This document shows, piece after piece, positions 1-9,926 of a DNA stretch of 64,000 bases (position 1 is the first letter of the stretch; every line of letters starts with the position of its first letter). Position numbers and translations under genes: made by a program. Below the pieces are notes generated by a model. The model ran no database searches and was not told where the DNA came from. It was given only the letters and a program-made list of their open reading frames with translations. The DNA is from a virus, in IMG/VR virus record IMGVR_UViG_3300021964_000045, positions 1 through 64,000 of that record. One strand, given 5' to 3'.

Positions 1-1
1 C

Positions 2-712
2 AAATTTGATGCAAAAGCTCAAGCTAAAAAGTCAGCTAAAAATAAAAGATCTAAGTGGTATGGTATGACTGAAAAAGAAATACTAGGTGCTTGGGAATCT
101 GAAACAGAAAGAGCAATTGGATTAGGAAACTGGTATCACAATCAGAGAGAAGCAGATATGCTAGACTTTAAGACTATTGAAAGACATGGTGTTGAAGTAC
201 CTATTATTAAGCCTTTAGTTAATGAAGATGGTGTTAAAACAGCACCTGAGCAGAAATTAAAAGATGGTGTATATCCTGAGCATTTTGTTTATTTAAAGTC
301 AGCTGCTTTATGTGGTCAAGCTGATTTAGTTGAGATTGTGAATGGATATATTAATATTACAGATTACAAAACAAATAAAGAAATAAAAGAGAAAGGTTTT
401 ACTAATTGGGAAGGTATAACATCAAAATTATATAATCCCGTAAGTCACTTGGATGATTGTAATTTGAAACATTATAACTTACAACTCAGTATTTATGCGT
501 ATATTATTAAAAAGCACAACCCTAAATTAAAGATAGGAGATTTAGTTGTACAACATGTTAAATTTAAGCAAGTAGGTACAGATAAGAATGGATATCCAAT
601 TAATGAATTGATAAATGGGGAACCTGTAATTGAAGAAATAAAAATGTATAACCTACCATATTTAAAAGATGAAGTCAGAAGTCTTATGATGTGGCGTAAA
701 GATAATATATAA
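2..712 (+). CDS. RecB/Cas4-like PD-(D/E)XK nuclease, 5' partial
   Basis: The reading frame is open to the left edge, so the true start lies outside the window; the first internal ATG is at 65. Numbering from that ATG, the core of a RecB-family nuclease is visible: a His in an N-Y-H-N context (H25), G-Q-A-D (D87), D-Y-K (D100, K102) and a Q-x-x-x-Y motif (Q140, Y144). This combination is typical of RecB/Cas4/YqaJ-type nucleases that cut DNA with a metal ion. The stop overlaps the next start (TAATG), so the genes are probably translationally coupled. By analogy with other phages it may act in recombination or DNA processing before packaging; that role is inference. The nuclease fold assignment is fairly secure. 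Confidence 0.75.
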   Translation, partial: KFDAKAQAKKSAKNKRSKWYGMTEKEILGAWESETERAIGLGNWYHNQREADMLDFKTIERHGVEVPIIKPLVNEDGVKTAPEQKLKDGVYPEHFVYLKSAALCGQADLVEIVNGYINITDYKTNKEIKEKGFTNWEGITSKLYNPVSHLDDCNLKHYNLQLSIYAYIIKKHNPKLKIGDLVVQHVKFKQVGTDKNGYPINELINGEPVIEEIKMYNLPYLKDEVRSLMMWRKDNI

Positions 713-978
713 TGGAAACACCACAAATATTTCAAAGCATTCAAGTAATATCAATACAAGAGGAATCTTCTGATGGTATCCCAATTACTATCAGACGTAA
801 CGTTAATACTGATATTGTAATTGATTTAAACAAAGTTGTAGCTTTTCAGCATTATGTAAATCCTAACACAGGTAATATAGACGGTTCAATAACACAAGTA
901 AATGTTGCAGGTTTACTTGATGCAAAATTAATAAAATTACCTTTTAGTGCATTTAAACAATTTATAGACGCTTTATGA
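712..978 (+). CDS. Hypothetical protein, 88 aa
   Basis: A short, probably beta-rich protein that I do not recognise. It has no cysteines, membrane segments or catalytic motifs. Its ATG overlaps the stop of the nuclease gene before it, and its TGA overlaps the start of the next gene (975), so it sits inside a tightly coupled operon leading to the terminase. The coupled overlaps on both sides are the main evidence that it is real. Confidence 0.65.
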   Translation: METPQIFQSIQVISIQEESSDGIPITIRRNVNTDIVIDLNKVVAFQHYVNPNTGNIDGSITQVNVAGLLDAKLIKLPFSAFKQFIDAL

Positions 979-1493
979 TAGTAAGACTTTTTGATATACA
1001 GAATGGTAAAGTAATACCAACAGAACATTGCTACACATTAAAGTTTTTAAAAGATTTAATGGAGGAATATCCAGATACATATATGACTGTATATCAGTAT
1101 TTATTTTATATGTCTTGCCCTAATCCAGATTTAAATCCTTTTTTTAATTTGCCTGAGCATGAAAAAGAAGATATTATAATTGAAGAGATTGGTCTTGAGG
1201 AGTCTACTGAAGATTCTAAAATAAGATATTCTTTAGAGATGGCAAGAAAACTTTATGAAACACCAACGTACAGAGCTTATGTTGGTATTAAGTCAATGCT
1301 TGACAGATTGGCTAGATATATGGAAACAACAGCAATTGAACACGGTAGAGATGGAAATATAAATTCTATGGTAAATGCAGCTGCTAAGTTTGAGCAAATT
1401 AGAAACTCTTATAAGGGAGCCTTTAGTGATATGAAAGATGAACAAGAAAGTTCAGTTAGAGGTGGTGCAGGATTAGCTTATGATCAATTATGA
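975..1493 (+). CDS. Conserved crAss-like protein upstream of terminase, 172 aa
   Basis: A mostly helical acidic protein beginning M-I-V-R-L-F-D-I and ending in a short R-G-G-A-G-L-A-Y-D-Q tail. The pattern (a C-N-P-style 'CPNPDLNPFF' stretch near residue 48 and an 'EHGRDGNI' stretch near residue 118) resembles proteins I associate with crAss-like phages just upstream of TerL; this is memory of a family, not a search. The position makes a packaging role, for instance a small terminase-like DNA-binding subunit, conceivable, but no helix-turn-helix is obvious. It overlaps the previous gene by 4 nt. Confidence 0.65.
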   Translation: MIVRLFDIQNGKVIPTEHCYTLKFLKDLMEEYPDTYMTVYQYLFYMSCPNPDLNPFFNLPEHEKEDIIIEEIGLEESTEDSKIRYSLEMARKLYETPTYRAYVGIKSMLDRLARYMETTAIEHGRDGNINSMVNAAAKFEQIRNSYKGAFSDMKDEQESSVRGGAGLAYDQL

Positions 1494-1636
1494 TAAATGA
1501 TATTAAAAAAGAAAAGTGGGTATTCTGTTATTGGGATGAACCTGTAAAATTAAAATCAAATAAAAACAACAATGCAAAAAGTAAAGATTATCCCAGTGGG
1601 GAAAAAAGTTCTAATAAGAGCAAAAGAGCAATCTAG
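1490..1636 (+). CDS. Possible 48-aa small ORF overlapping GroES-like gene
   Basis: The ATG sits in the ATGA overlap with the stop of the preceding gene, the same coupling used elsewhere in this operon. The first 24 residues (M-I-N-D-I-K-K-E-K-W-V-F and following) look protein-like and fill an otherwise unexplained 78-nt gap. The second half runs in another frame through the first 65 nt of the GroES-like gene and is Lys/Ser/Asn-rich, which could be chance. It may be real, or simply leader sequence for the next gene. Confidence 0.25.
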   Translation: MINDIKKEKWVFCYWDEPVKLKSNKNNNAKSKDYPSGEKSSNKSKRAI

Positions 1637-1856
1637 AATGGTGCCTGGTACTAATATTATTATACCAGATTCAGCATTACAAAAAGAATATAAAGGGTAT
1701 GTTATTGGTGTAGGTGCAGAAGTTTCTGATATTAATGTAGGTGACTTAATACAATATGCTGAATATTGTGTACCAACTGAAATGGAACATGAAGGTAAAG
1801 AACATTTACTAATTAATGTTGGGGATATTCATGCAATTATACAAGAAGTAGAATAA
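1572..1856 (+). CDS. GroES-like co-chaperonin (Cpn10), 94 aa
   Basis: The length is right for a Cpn10 subunit. The protein starts with a beta strand of the K-I-I-P-V-G-K-K-V-L-I type, has a mobile-loop-like stretch around residues 22-34 (V-P-G-T-N-I-I-I-P-D), then Y-K-G-Y-V-I-G-V-G and V-G-D-L-I-Q-Y strands, and ends in H-L-L-I-N-V-G-D-I-H-A-I-I, the usual last strands of GroES. Phage GroES homologues such as T4 gp31 partner the host GroEL to fold the capsid protein. Here the gene lies directly before the terminase and head genes, consistent with that job. The hydrophobic I-I-I in the loop matches the GroEL-binding tripeptide position. It overlaps the terminase start by 1 nt. Confidence 0.85.
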   Translation: MQKVKIIPVGKKVLIRAKEQSRMVPGTNIIIPDSALQKEYKGYVIGVGAEVSDINVGDLIQYAEYCVPTEMEHEGKEHLLINVGDIHAIIQEVE

Positions 1857-4045
1857 TGTATATATCCATTCCAACATATGAATCTGGTAAATGGACTAAT
1901 ACTGAGTTTGAAACAAGAGACAGTTTTAAAGAGTTTGTTTTATCAATCTTTAAAGAACCTGGATTATATGAATTTAATAAAACAGCTTTAGTTTTTAATG
2001 AAGAAGCTGTTAAATTTAACAAAGAAGGTTTCTATTGTTCTGCTCCTTTTAGATCTTCAGATTTTACTTCTTATTGGAATGATCAAAAGAATAAATGCCG
2101 TGTGGGGGTTATCTATAAAGATGGTTCCCACTCTTGGTATTTAACCCGTGACTATTATATGTGGTTAAACTTTCTTCCAATATATGATAAAGAAGAAAAG
2201 AAGTACGGTTTTGCTAAAGTACGTGATGCACAATATCATATGGCATTATATGAAATGTTGGCAGAACTAAGTTATAAGCACTCTGCTATTTTAAAGAAAC
2301 GTCAGATTGCATCTTCTTATTTTCATATGGGTAAGATAATTAATACGTACTGGTTTGAAGAAGGTAGTACATGTAAGATAGGAGCATCTCTTAAAGATTA
2401 TATTAATGATAAAGGTTCATGGAAGTTTCTTGATGAGTATAAAACTTTTTTAAATGAACACACTGCTTGGTACAGACCAAGTAATCCAGAAAAAGTATTA
2501 CTATGGCAACAGCAGATTGAAGTTAAAGTAGGTAATAGAAAAACATCAAGAGGACTTAAATCTAAAATACAAGGTGCTTCTTTTGAAAAGAATGCAACAA
2601 CAGGTGTAGGGGGGCCTACAACTATCTTCTTTCATGAGGAGGCTGGTATTGCACCTAAGATGGATAAGACCTATGAGTACCTAAGACCTGCAATGTCTTC
2701 TGGTATGGTAACAACGGGTATGTTTATAGCAGCTGGTTCTGTAGGGGATTTAGATCAATGTGAACCATTAAAGCAAATGGTACTTAATCCTACAGCAAAT
2801 GATATATACGCTGTAGAAACAGATCTAATGGACAAAGATGGTACTATTGGACTAGCAGGGTTATTCATTCCAGAACAGTGGTCTATGCCACCTTATATTG
2901 ATGATTACGGCAACTCTAAGATAGAAGAAGCATTGGAAGCTATAAACAATGAAAGAGTTCAATGGAAAGCAGATTTAAGTCCAGAACAATATCAATTGCG
3001 TATATCTCAAAAGCCAACTAATATTGCAGAAGCATTTGCTTATAGAAAAGAATCTGTATTTCCTCAAGGTATTTTATCACAACAACAAAAAAGAATTGAG
3101 GAAAAAGAATATGCATATGAGCATATAGAACTTGAAAGAGTCAGTGATGGCATTCTTGCTAAAAGATCAAACAAACTACCTATATCAGAATTTCCATTAA
3201 GCAAGAAAGCCCAAGATAAAACAGGTTGTTTAGTTGTATGGGAAAGACCTGTGTCTAATCCAGAGTTCGGAGCATACTATGCTTCTATTGACCCTGTGTC
3301 TGAAGGTAAGACAACTACTTCAGATTCATTGTGTAGTATTATTGTATATAAAAACTCTGTTGAAATAACAAGAGAAGGCCCACAAGGATTAGAACGTTTC
3401 ATAGAAGCAGGAAAGATTGTTGCATCTTGGTGTGGTAGATATGATGATATTAATAAAACACATAGTCAGTTAGAAATTATTGTAGAGTGGTATAATGCAT
3501 GGACTATTGTTGAAAATAATATATCATTATTCATACAACATATGATAGGTAAAAAGAAACAAAAATATCTTGTACCAAAACAACAGATTATGTTCTTAAA
3601 AGACCTTGGTTCAAACAGAACTGTTTATCAAGAATATGGATGGAAGAATACAGGTACTTTATTTAAAAATCACTTAATATCTTATGCTATAGAATTCTTA
3701 AGAGAAGAGATAGATCAAGAAACAGATGATGATGGTAATATACTTAGTACAACTTTAGGTATAGAAAGAATACCAGATCCAATGTTATTAAAAGAAATGT
3801 TAGCCTACTATCCTGGACTTAACGTGGATAGGCTTGTAACTTTTGCAGCATTAGTTGCTTTTGTTAGAATTCAAGAGTCAAATAGAGGTTATTTGAGAAG
3901 AACTGAATCTGAATTAGATGATTCTTTGGTAAATTCAAATAAATTCCATAAATTAAAGTATAGTCCGTTCAAAAATATTGGAAGGAATAAAACTGCTAAC
4001 GGTGGTCAAAAATTAAAAAGATCAGCATATAAAAATTTTAGATAA
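1856..4045 (+). CDS. terL: Terminase large subunit (TerL)
   Basis: This is the ATP-driven packaging motor and headful nuclease. An N-terminal ATPase is visible: a deviant Walker A region near residues 147-157 (K-K-R-Q-I-A-S-S), a Walker B at 256-262 (T-I-F-F-H-E-E) with the catalytic Glu, and a coupling motif near 286-295 (T-T-G-M-F-I-A-A-G-S). The C-terminal RNase H-like nuclease shows Asp479 in A-S-I-D-P-V, Glu544 in I-V-E-W-Y and Asp658 in N-V-D-R-L. The 729 residues fit crAss-like terminases, which have divergent Walker A sequences. It is followed after 2 nt by the portal gene, the canonical order. Confidence 0.9.
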   Translation: MYISIPTYESGKWTNTEFETRDSFKEFVLSIFKEPGLYEFNKTALVFNEEAVKFNKEGFYCSAPFRSSDFTSYWNDQKNKCRVGVIYKDGSHSWYLTRDYYMWLNFLPIYDKEEKKYGFAKVRDAQYHMALYEMLAELSYKHSAILKKRQIASSYFHMGKIINTYWFEEGSTCKIGASLKDYINDKGSWKFLDEYKTFLNEHTAWYRPSNPEKVLLWQQQIEVKVGNRKTSRGLKSKIQGASFEKNATTGVGGPTTIFFHEEAGIAPKMDKTYEYLRPAMSSGMVTTGMFIAAGSVGDLDQCEPLKQMVLNPTANDIYAVETDLMDKDGTIGLAGLFIPEQWSMPPYIDDYGNSKIEEALEAINNERVQWKADLSPEQYQLRISQKPTNIAEAFAYRKESVFPQGILSQQQKRIEEKEYAYEHIELERVSDGILAKRSNKLPISEFPLSKKAQDKTGCLVVWERPVSNPEFGAYYASIDPVSEGKTTTSDSLCSIIVYKNSVEITREGPQGLERFIEAGKIVASWCGRYDDINKTHSQLEIIVEWYNAWTIVENNISLFIQHMIGKKKQKYLVPKQQIMFLKDLGSNRTVYQEYGWKNTGTLFKNHLISYAIEFLREEIDQETDDDGNILSTTLGIERIPDPMLLKEMLAYYPGLNVDRLVTFAALVAFVRIQESNRGYLRRTESELDDSLVNSNKFHKLKYSPFKNIGRNKTANGGQKLKRSAYKNFR

Positions 4046-4047
4046 GT

Positions 4048-6801
4048 ATGAAAGTATTTAATGCAATGCAATTGAAGAATGGTGCCAAGGCTGATAGCGG
4101 GTATCCGTCAACTTCTAGTCTTACCCAGCCTATACAGTTTTTACCTTCAAAGAAAAAAAATGAAGACTGGGCTGCATGGAATTTAGATTGGCTTGAATTG
4201 CAGGGTATGCAATTTCTTAAACAAAATGCTAGAAAACTATTAAAGAATTATAAGTTAGCAAAAGGAATAATTGATAAAACAGATTACATAGTTGAAGAAG
4301 ACAATGATTATAAAGACCTTGTTGATGTATTGACTAAGGAAGATGAATCAGCTTTAGAACTTAAGTTTTATCCAATTATACCAAATGTTGTAAACGTTTT
4401 ATCTGGAGAATTTTCTAAAAGATATTCTAAAGTTCAGTTTAGAGCAGTGGATGATTTATCTTATAATGAGATGCTTGAACAAAAAAGAGCACTTGTAGAA
4501 GAAAATCTATTAGCTGATGCACAAGAAAAACTTCTATTTAGAATGATAGAAATGGGTGCTAATCCAGAAGACCCAGAATTTCAACAAAAACTTTCTCCTG
4601 AAAATCTTAAGACTTTACCTGAAATAGAAGACTTCTTTTCTAAAGATTATAGAAGCATGGTGGAAGAATGGGCAAGTCATCAGTTAAATGTTGATGAAGA
4701 AAGATTTAAAATGCAAGAGCTTGAGGAAAGAGCCTTCCGTGATATGCTTATTACGGATAGAGAGTTTTGGCATTTTAGAATGCTTGAAGATGACTATGAG
4801 TTAGAATTGTGGAATCCTGTTTTAACTTTTTATCAGAAATCACCAGATGCCAGATATATATCTCAATCTAATTATGCTGGCAAAATGGACCTTATGACAA
4901 TTGCTGATGTAATTGACAAGTATGGATACTTAATGAATCAAAAGCAATTAGAGTCTTTACAAGAAATATATCCAGCAAAATCAGGTGCATATCAGGTATC
5001 AGGTTACCAAAATGATGGTGCTTATTATGATGCTACTAAATCACATGAATGGAATACAGGTTCTCCAAGTTTAGGTTATAGACAATTTGTATCTAATTGG
5101 AATACTTCACCTGAATATGGTGGGGACGTAATTACTTCTATATTAAATGAAGGGGATGATGTTACTAATTGGGGAGAAGGATCTTTAATGAGGGTAACAA
5201 CTGTATATTGGAAGACACAACGTAAGGTTGGACATCTAACTAAGATAACAGAAGAAGGTGAAGTCATTCAAGAAATTATTGATGAAACTTTTAAAGTAAC
5301 AGAAAAACCTATATATGATGATTCATTGTTTAAGAATAAAAACAAAGAAACATTACTACAGGGAGAACATATAGATTGGATTTGGATTAATGAAACTTGG
5401 GGTGGTATTAAAATAGGACCAAACTTACCAGCGTTTTGGAAATCAAATGCAAGTGATAATATAAATCCTATTTACTTAGGGATCAACAGAAAAAAACCAG
5501 GTAGAATACCTTTTCAATTTAAAGGAGATAACTCACTTTATGGATGTAAATTACCTGTTGAAGGTAGAGTATTTTCAGATAGAAATACAAGATCAACATC
5601 ATTAGTTGATTTAATGAAAGCATATCAAGTTGGTTATAATATGGTCAATAATCAAATTGCAGATATTTTAGTAGATGAACTAGGTACTGTAATTATGTTT
5701 GATCAAAATGCTTTACCACGTCACTCAATGGGAGAGGATTGGGGTAAAGGTAATTATGCTAAAGCATACACAGCTATGAAAGATTTTAGCATGTTACCTT
5801 TAGATACATCAATTAGTAACACTGAAAACGCTACAAACTTTAATCATTACCAAACTCTTAATATGGAGCAGACTGGTAGATTAATGTCACGTATTCAATT
5901 AGCAAATTATTTTAAGCAACAAGCATTTGATGCAATTGGAGTTAATCCACAAAGGCTTGGAGCACCTATTGGTCAACAAACAGCAACTGGTGTTACTCAA
6001 GCATTGAATCAATCTTATGCACAGACAGAAGTTTATTTTACACAACACTCAGATCATTTAATGCCTAGAGTTCATCAAATGAGAACTGATGTGGCTCAAT
6101 ACTATTATAGCAATAATCCAAGTGTAAGATTGTCTTATATAAGCTCTGAAGCTGAAAAAGTAAACTTTACTATTAATGGAACTGATCTTTTATTAAGAGA
6201 CTTTAATGTATTTGCAACAACTAAAACAAATCATAGAGCTGTCTTAGATCAATTAAAACAGTTAGCAATTACAAACAATACATCAGGAGCTAGTATTTAT
6301 GATCTTGGTAATATAATTAAAGCTGATTCTATTGCTGAAGTAACTGATATTCTTAAAGATGCTGAAGGGAAGCAAGAATCTCAAAGACAACAAGAAATGC
6401 AACAACAGCGTCAAATGCAAGAAGAGCAGCTTAAAGCAAATGCAGAAGAGCAAAAGCTTAAACGTGAATATGAAGCAATGGAAGCTGATAAAGAACGTCA
6501 GAATGATTTAGAAGTTGCACAAATAAGAGCTGCTGGTTATGGTTCAATGTCAGATATAAATGAAAATAAAGTAAATGACTTCCAGGATGAAATGAAAAAC
6601 ATTAGAGCTGATAGGAAAGACAGAGAGAAAATGGATTTTCAAAGACAACAAGCTACTCTAAAAAATTCTAATGATCAGACAAAGCTTCAGATAGAAAGAG
6701 AGAAAATAGCAGCTCAAAAAGATATAGCAGACAAACAGCTTCAGATAGCTAGAGAGAATAAAAACAAGTATGATTTTAAAGATTCTAAAAAAGAAAAATA
6801 A
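4048..6801 (+). CDS. Portal protein
   Basis: The portal is the dodecameric ring through which DNA is packaged. Evidence is position directly after TerL, size (917 residues, in the range of crAss-like portals), and the layout: a helical N-terminus, a mixed core with a stem-like region around residues 500-560 (V-E-G-R-V-F-S-D-R-N-T-R-S followed by a helix), and a long charged Gln/Lys/Glu-rich coiled-coil C-terminus from about residue 765 to the end. Such extended C-terminal coils (barrel/crown) are known in large podovirus portals. I see no enzymatic motif. Confidence 0.82.
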   Translation: MKVFNAMQLKNGAKADSGYPSTSSLTQPIQFLPSKKKNEDWAAWNLDWLELQGMQFLKQNARKLLKNYKLAKGIIDKTDYIVEEDNDYKDLVDVLTKEDESALELKFYPIIPNVVNVLSGEFSKRYSKVQFRAVDDLSYNEMLEQKRALVEENLLADAQEKLLFRMIEMGANPEDPEFQQKLSPENLKTLPEIEDFFSKDYRSMVEEWASHQLNVDEERFKMQELEERAFRDMLITDREFWHFRMLEDDYELELWNPVLTFYQKSPDARYISQSNYAGKMDLMTIADVIDKYGYLMNQKQLESLQEIYPAKSGAYQVSGYQNDGAYYDATKSHEWNTGSPSLGYRQFVSNWNTSPEYGGDVITSILNEGDDVTNWGEGSLMRVTTVYWKTQRKVGHLTKITEEGEVIQEIIDETFKVTEKPIYDDSLFKNKNKETLLQGEHIDWIWINETWGGIKIGPNLPAFWKSNASDNINPIYLGINRKKPGRIPFQFKGDNSLYGCKLPVEGRVFSDRNTRSTSLVDLMKAYQVGYNMVNNQIADILVDELGTVIMFDQNALPRHSMGEDWGKGNYAKAYTAMKDFSMLPLDTSISNTENATNFNHYQTLNMEQTGRLMSRIQLANYFKQQAFDAIGVNPQRLGAPIGQQTATGVTQALNQSYAQTEVYFTQHSDHLMPRVHQMRTDVAQYYYSNNPSVRLSYISSEAEKVNFTINGTDLLLRDFNVFATTKTNHRAVLDQLKQLAITNNTSGASIYDLGNIIKADSIAEVTDILKDAEGKQESQRQQEMQQQRQMQEEQLKANAEEQKLKREYEAMEADKERQNDLEVAQIRAAGYGSMSDINENKVNDFQDEMKNIRADRKDREKMDFQRQQATLKNSNDQTKLQIEREKIAAQKDIADKQLQIARENKNKYDFKDSKKEK

Positions 6802-6901
6802 ACTTTTTAAATAATTTTAGAAGAAGAAAAACATAGATAGCTATATACTGCAAAAAATGATAATATTTATATGCATTTTATAAGTTTATTTTTAAAATTG
6901 T

Positions 6902-6911
6902 TTGTATATTA
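6902..6911 (+). promoter_or_regulatory. Putative phage late promoter TTGTATATTA
   Basis: Exact copy of a decamer that recurs in five intergenic gaps of this window. This copy shares the 16-mer TTGTATATTATATATG with the copy at 12331. It lies 39 nt before the scaffold-candidate start in the 149-nt gap after the portal gene; the rest of that gap is AT-rich with no clear terminator. Confidence 0.55.
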
Positions 6912-6950
6912 TATATGTAAGAAATAACAATTACAAAAACCAACAATATT

Positions 6951-8243
6951 ATGGCAACAGAAAGTAAAACAGTTGAGAGCAATGTAGCTCAAGTTGATAT
7001 TGATTTAGATAGCTTATTTGATGGAGCAGCCGGAGCAGGAAGCGTTACGGTACCAGAAGAAGATAAACCTAAATCTATATTTAGTAAACCAGAGAAAGTT
7101 GACATGTCATTTGCAGATCCTGAGTATAAAGAAGAGGATGCTGAAGATGATAAGGAAGCAGAAAAAGAGGATGACACTAAAGAAGAGTCAGAATCTAAAG
7201 AGTTAAATAATGATGATAAAAAAGATGCAGAAGATATTTTAAATGCATTTAATGATGATTCATTAGAAGAAGAAAAAGAAGAAAAAGAAACAAGAGGAAG
7301 AAAAAAGATTTCTGGAATAAGTGATGTATTTAACAAGCTTATTAAAGATGAAAAAATTGTTCCTTTTGATGATGATAAAGATTTAGCAGATTATTCTGCT
7401 AAAGATTGGCAGGAGCTTATTGAAGCTAACTTGGAGGAAAGAGCAAATCAAGTTAGAAGAGAAACTCCTAAACAGTTCTTTGAAAGTTTACCACAAGAAC
7501 TCCAAATTGCTGCACGTTATGTAGCTGATGGTGGTCAAGATTTAAAAGGTTTATTTTCTACGTTAGCAGAAGCTGAGACAAAGAAAAGCTTAGATGTTAG
7601 CAAAGAAAAAGATCAAGAAACTATAATCAGTGACTATCTACAAGCAACAGGATACGGCAATGCTGAAGAGATTGCTGAAGAGATTGAAATCTGGAAAGAC
7701 TTAGGAAAGCTTGAACAACAAGCTATGAAGTTCAAACCTAAGTTGGACAAGATGCAAGAAAAGGTTTTAGCTAAAAAGCTAGAAGAGCAAGAAATGCGTA
7801 AAGCACAACAGCAAAAAGCATCTCAGCAGTATATGGAGAATGTGTATAACACACTAAAAGAAGGAGCCCTAGGTGACTTAAAAGTTGATAGAAAGACACA
7901 GTCTATGCTATACAACGGATTAGTACAACCTAATTACCCTTCAGTTAGTGGAAAGAACACAAACTTGTTAGGTCATTTGCTTGAGAAGTATCAGTTTGTA
8001 GAACCAAACTATACATTAATTTCTGAAGCACTATGGTTGTTATCTGATCCAAATGGTTATAAAAACAAAATAATGGAGAAGGGTGCACAAAGTAGTGTAG
8101 AAAAAACAGTAAGAAAGCTAAAGACTGAACAAGCTAATGCTGGAGGTTCCTCTCTTGGAGTAGATCAACGTGAAGAAGAAACAAAATCACGTTCTACAAA
8201 AAGAAAGATACCAAGAAGCAATAACATATTTAAAAGGTTTTAA
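6951..8243 (+). CDS. Probable scaffold / capsid assembly protein
   Basis: The 430-residue protein has a strongly acidic, low-complexity first third (many Glu/Asp/Lys between residues 35 and 115) followed by helical, charged segments and a basic tail (R-S-T-K-R-K-I-P-R-S). No catalytic motif is visible. It lies exactly between portal and major capsid protein, where tailed phages place the scaffold or the scaffold-protease. The composition fits a transient assembly protein better than a shell protein. The function is inferred from position and composition only. A putative promoter lies about 40 nt upstream, and the leader carries AAATAACAATTA, shared with the capsid gene. Confidence 0.6.
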   Translation: MATESKTVESNVAQVDIDLDSLFDGAAGAGSVTVPEEDKPKSIFSKPEKVDMSFADPEYKEEDAEDDKEAEKEDDTKEESESKELNNDDKKDAEDILNAFNDDSLEEEKEEKETRGRKKISGISDVFNKLIKDEKIVPFDDDKDLADYSAKDWQELIEANLEERANQVRRETPKQFFESLPQELQIAARYVADGGQDLKGLFSTLAEAETKKSLDVSKEKDQETIISDYLQATGYGNAEEIAEEIEIWKDLGKLEQQAMKFKPKLDKMQEKVLAKKLEEQEMRKAQQQKASQQYMENVYNTLKEGALGDLKVDRKTQSMLYNGLVQPNYPSVSGKNTNLLGHLLEKYQFVEPNYTLISEALWLLSDPNGYKNKIMEKGAQSSVEKTVRKLKTEQANAGGSSLGVDQREEETKSRSTKRKIPRSNNIFKRF

Positions 8244-8295
8244 TGAGTAAAACAATAATAAACAATAATAATTAACTAAATAACAATTAACAATT

Positions 8296-9912
8296 ATGGC
8301 AACTCCGGTATTAAACAATGGAATTTTCCTTAGAGATACAGCCTACAAGGCTAGTTCTCACGTTGATTCTTATCACCTAACCCAAATGCTTGGATCTTCT
8401 GAGCCTATGGATATGGGACCAGTTGATCTTTGGGCAATGACCCAAAAGGTAGAAATGCCTTTGTATCAAATGGCTTCTTTTGGTGGAAAGAACACAATCT
8501 TAGTAGACAACGCTCGTGGTGAGTACAAATGGCAAACGCCAATTGCACAAGACCTACCTTTTGTAGTGGCAGACATTGAGCCTACACTTACAGAAAAAGG
8601 TATTGACGGTACTACTTTTAAAATCAAAATATCTAAAAGATCTTTTGGACATGGTGATATCATTACTTATGATAAGTACAATGGTTTAGAATTATACATT
8701 ACAGCAGATGATATTATCCCTGCAGGTGATGGATTTATCTACACTGTACAACTTGTAAATAATAATAGTGCTGTTTCATTAGACAATGCTTACTTAGCAC
8801 CAGGAACTAAATTCTTTAGAAAAGGTTCTGCACGTGGTGAGTATGGTGAAAGATTCTCAGACATTGAAACTGGATCTGGATTCCGTGAGTTCTACAACTT
8901 TGTTGGTGGAGCTGAAGCACACGTACACTATTCTATTTCTAGCCGTGCTGATCTTATGATCAAAGGTGGTTTGAATGCTGATGGTACTGTGCCTGTAACA
9001 GAAATCTGGAGAAACTTTGATGAGTCTGGAGATCCTTCTGTATCTTCTATTGAAAGCTTAGTAGCATCTATGGGTAAAGCAGGTGCACGTGAAGCAATGG
9101 AAGATGGACGTTTATCAAGAACGTTTGTTACTAACATGGAAGCTGCTCACTTGAGTAAGATTGCAAATGATATTGAAACTTACCTAATGTGGGGTAAAGG
9201 TGGTAAAGTAAAACAAGACGGACCAGATGACATCAGATTGTCTGTAGGTTTATGGTCTCAGTTGGATAACTCTTTCAAAAGAGTATACAACAAGTCTTCA
9301 TTTACTTTGGATATGTTTAAGTCTGAATTATACAACTTCTACCAAGGTAAAGTTGAATTTAAAGGACCAGACCCACAAAGACAATTGGTTGTACAAACTG
9401 GTATTGGTGGTATGCAACTAATCAACAAAGCTATTGCTGATGAAGTATATGGTTCTGGGTTAGTTCAAAATGCATCTGATATTGGTGCTGTGAAAGGATC
9501 AGGAATGGATCTTGACTTTGGTTTTGCTTACACAAGCTTTACTATTCCTTTCTTAGCTAACGTTAAGTTTGTATTGAATCCAGCATTTGATAACTTACAT
9601 ACTAATGATGTAGAGAATCCATTAATTGATGGAAGACCTTTGAGCTCTTACAGCTTTATCATCTTTGACGTAAGTGAAAATGGAAATGATAACATTCACT
9701 TGTTGAAATTGTCATGGGATAATCAACTTAAGTGGTTCTACCAAAATGGTACTATGGACTATATGGGAAGAACTCAAGGATTTGCATCTACAGGTAACTT
9801 CAATGGTTATAGAGTATATATGACTCAAACCATGCCAGCTATTTGGGTTAAAGATCCAACTAAAGTTCTTAAGATTGTAATGAGAAACCCTGTAACAGGA
9901 GGATCATTCTAA
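8296..9912 (+). CDS. Major capsid protein
   Basis: A 538-residue protein in the portal-scaffold-capsid order. Its codon use is noticeably richer in C-ending codons (TTC, AAC, TAC) than the surrounding genes, as expected for the most abundant virion protein. It is followed at once by a strong terminator. The N-terminus (M-A-T-P-V-L-N-N-G-I-F-L-R-D) precedes long mixed alpha/beta sequence compatible with an HK97-type fold, including an F-G-G-K-N-T segment near residue 60 and Gly-rich loops. I cannot prove the fold by reading. Alternative: the 403-residue protein at 12394 is also codon-optimised, but its position suits an auxiliary protein better. Confidence 0.8.
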   Translation: MATPVLNNGIFLRDTAYKASSHVDSYHLTQMLGSSEPMDMGPVDLWAMTQKVEMPLYQMASFGGKNTILVDNARGEYKWQTPIAQDLPFVVADIEPTLTEKGIDGTTFKIKISKRSFGHGDIITYDKYNGLELYITADDIIPAGDGFIYTVQLVNNNSAVSLDNAYLAPGTKFFRKGSARGEYGERFSDIETGSGFREFYNFVGGAEAHVHYSISSRADLMIKGGLNADGTVPVTEIWRNFDESGDPSVSSIESLVASMGKAGAREAMEDGRLSRTFVTNMEAAHLSKIANDIETYLMWGKGGKVKQDGPDDIRLSVGLWSQLDNSFKRVYNKSSFTLDMFKSELYNFYQGKVEFKGPDPQRQLVVQTGIGGMQLINKAIADEVYGSGLVQNASDIGAVKGSGMDLDFGFAYTSFTIPFLANVKFVLNPAFDNLHTNDVENPLIDGRPLSSYSFIIFDVSENGNDNIHLLKLSWDNQLKWFYQNGTMDYMGRTQGFASTGNFNGYRVYMTQTMPAIWVKDPTKVLKIVMRNPVTGGSF

Positions 9913-9926
9913 GAATATTAATAGTT

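Noticed and set aside
6989-7336. 115-codon - strand frame rich in Ser/Leu
   Set aside because: It is the shadow of the Glu/Lys/Asp-rich part of the scaffold candidate; no start context or domain supports it.
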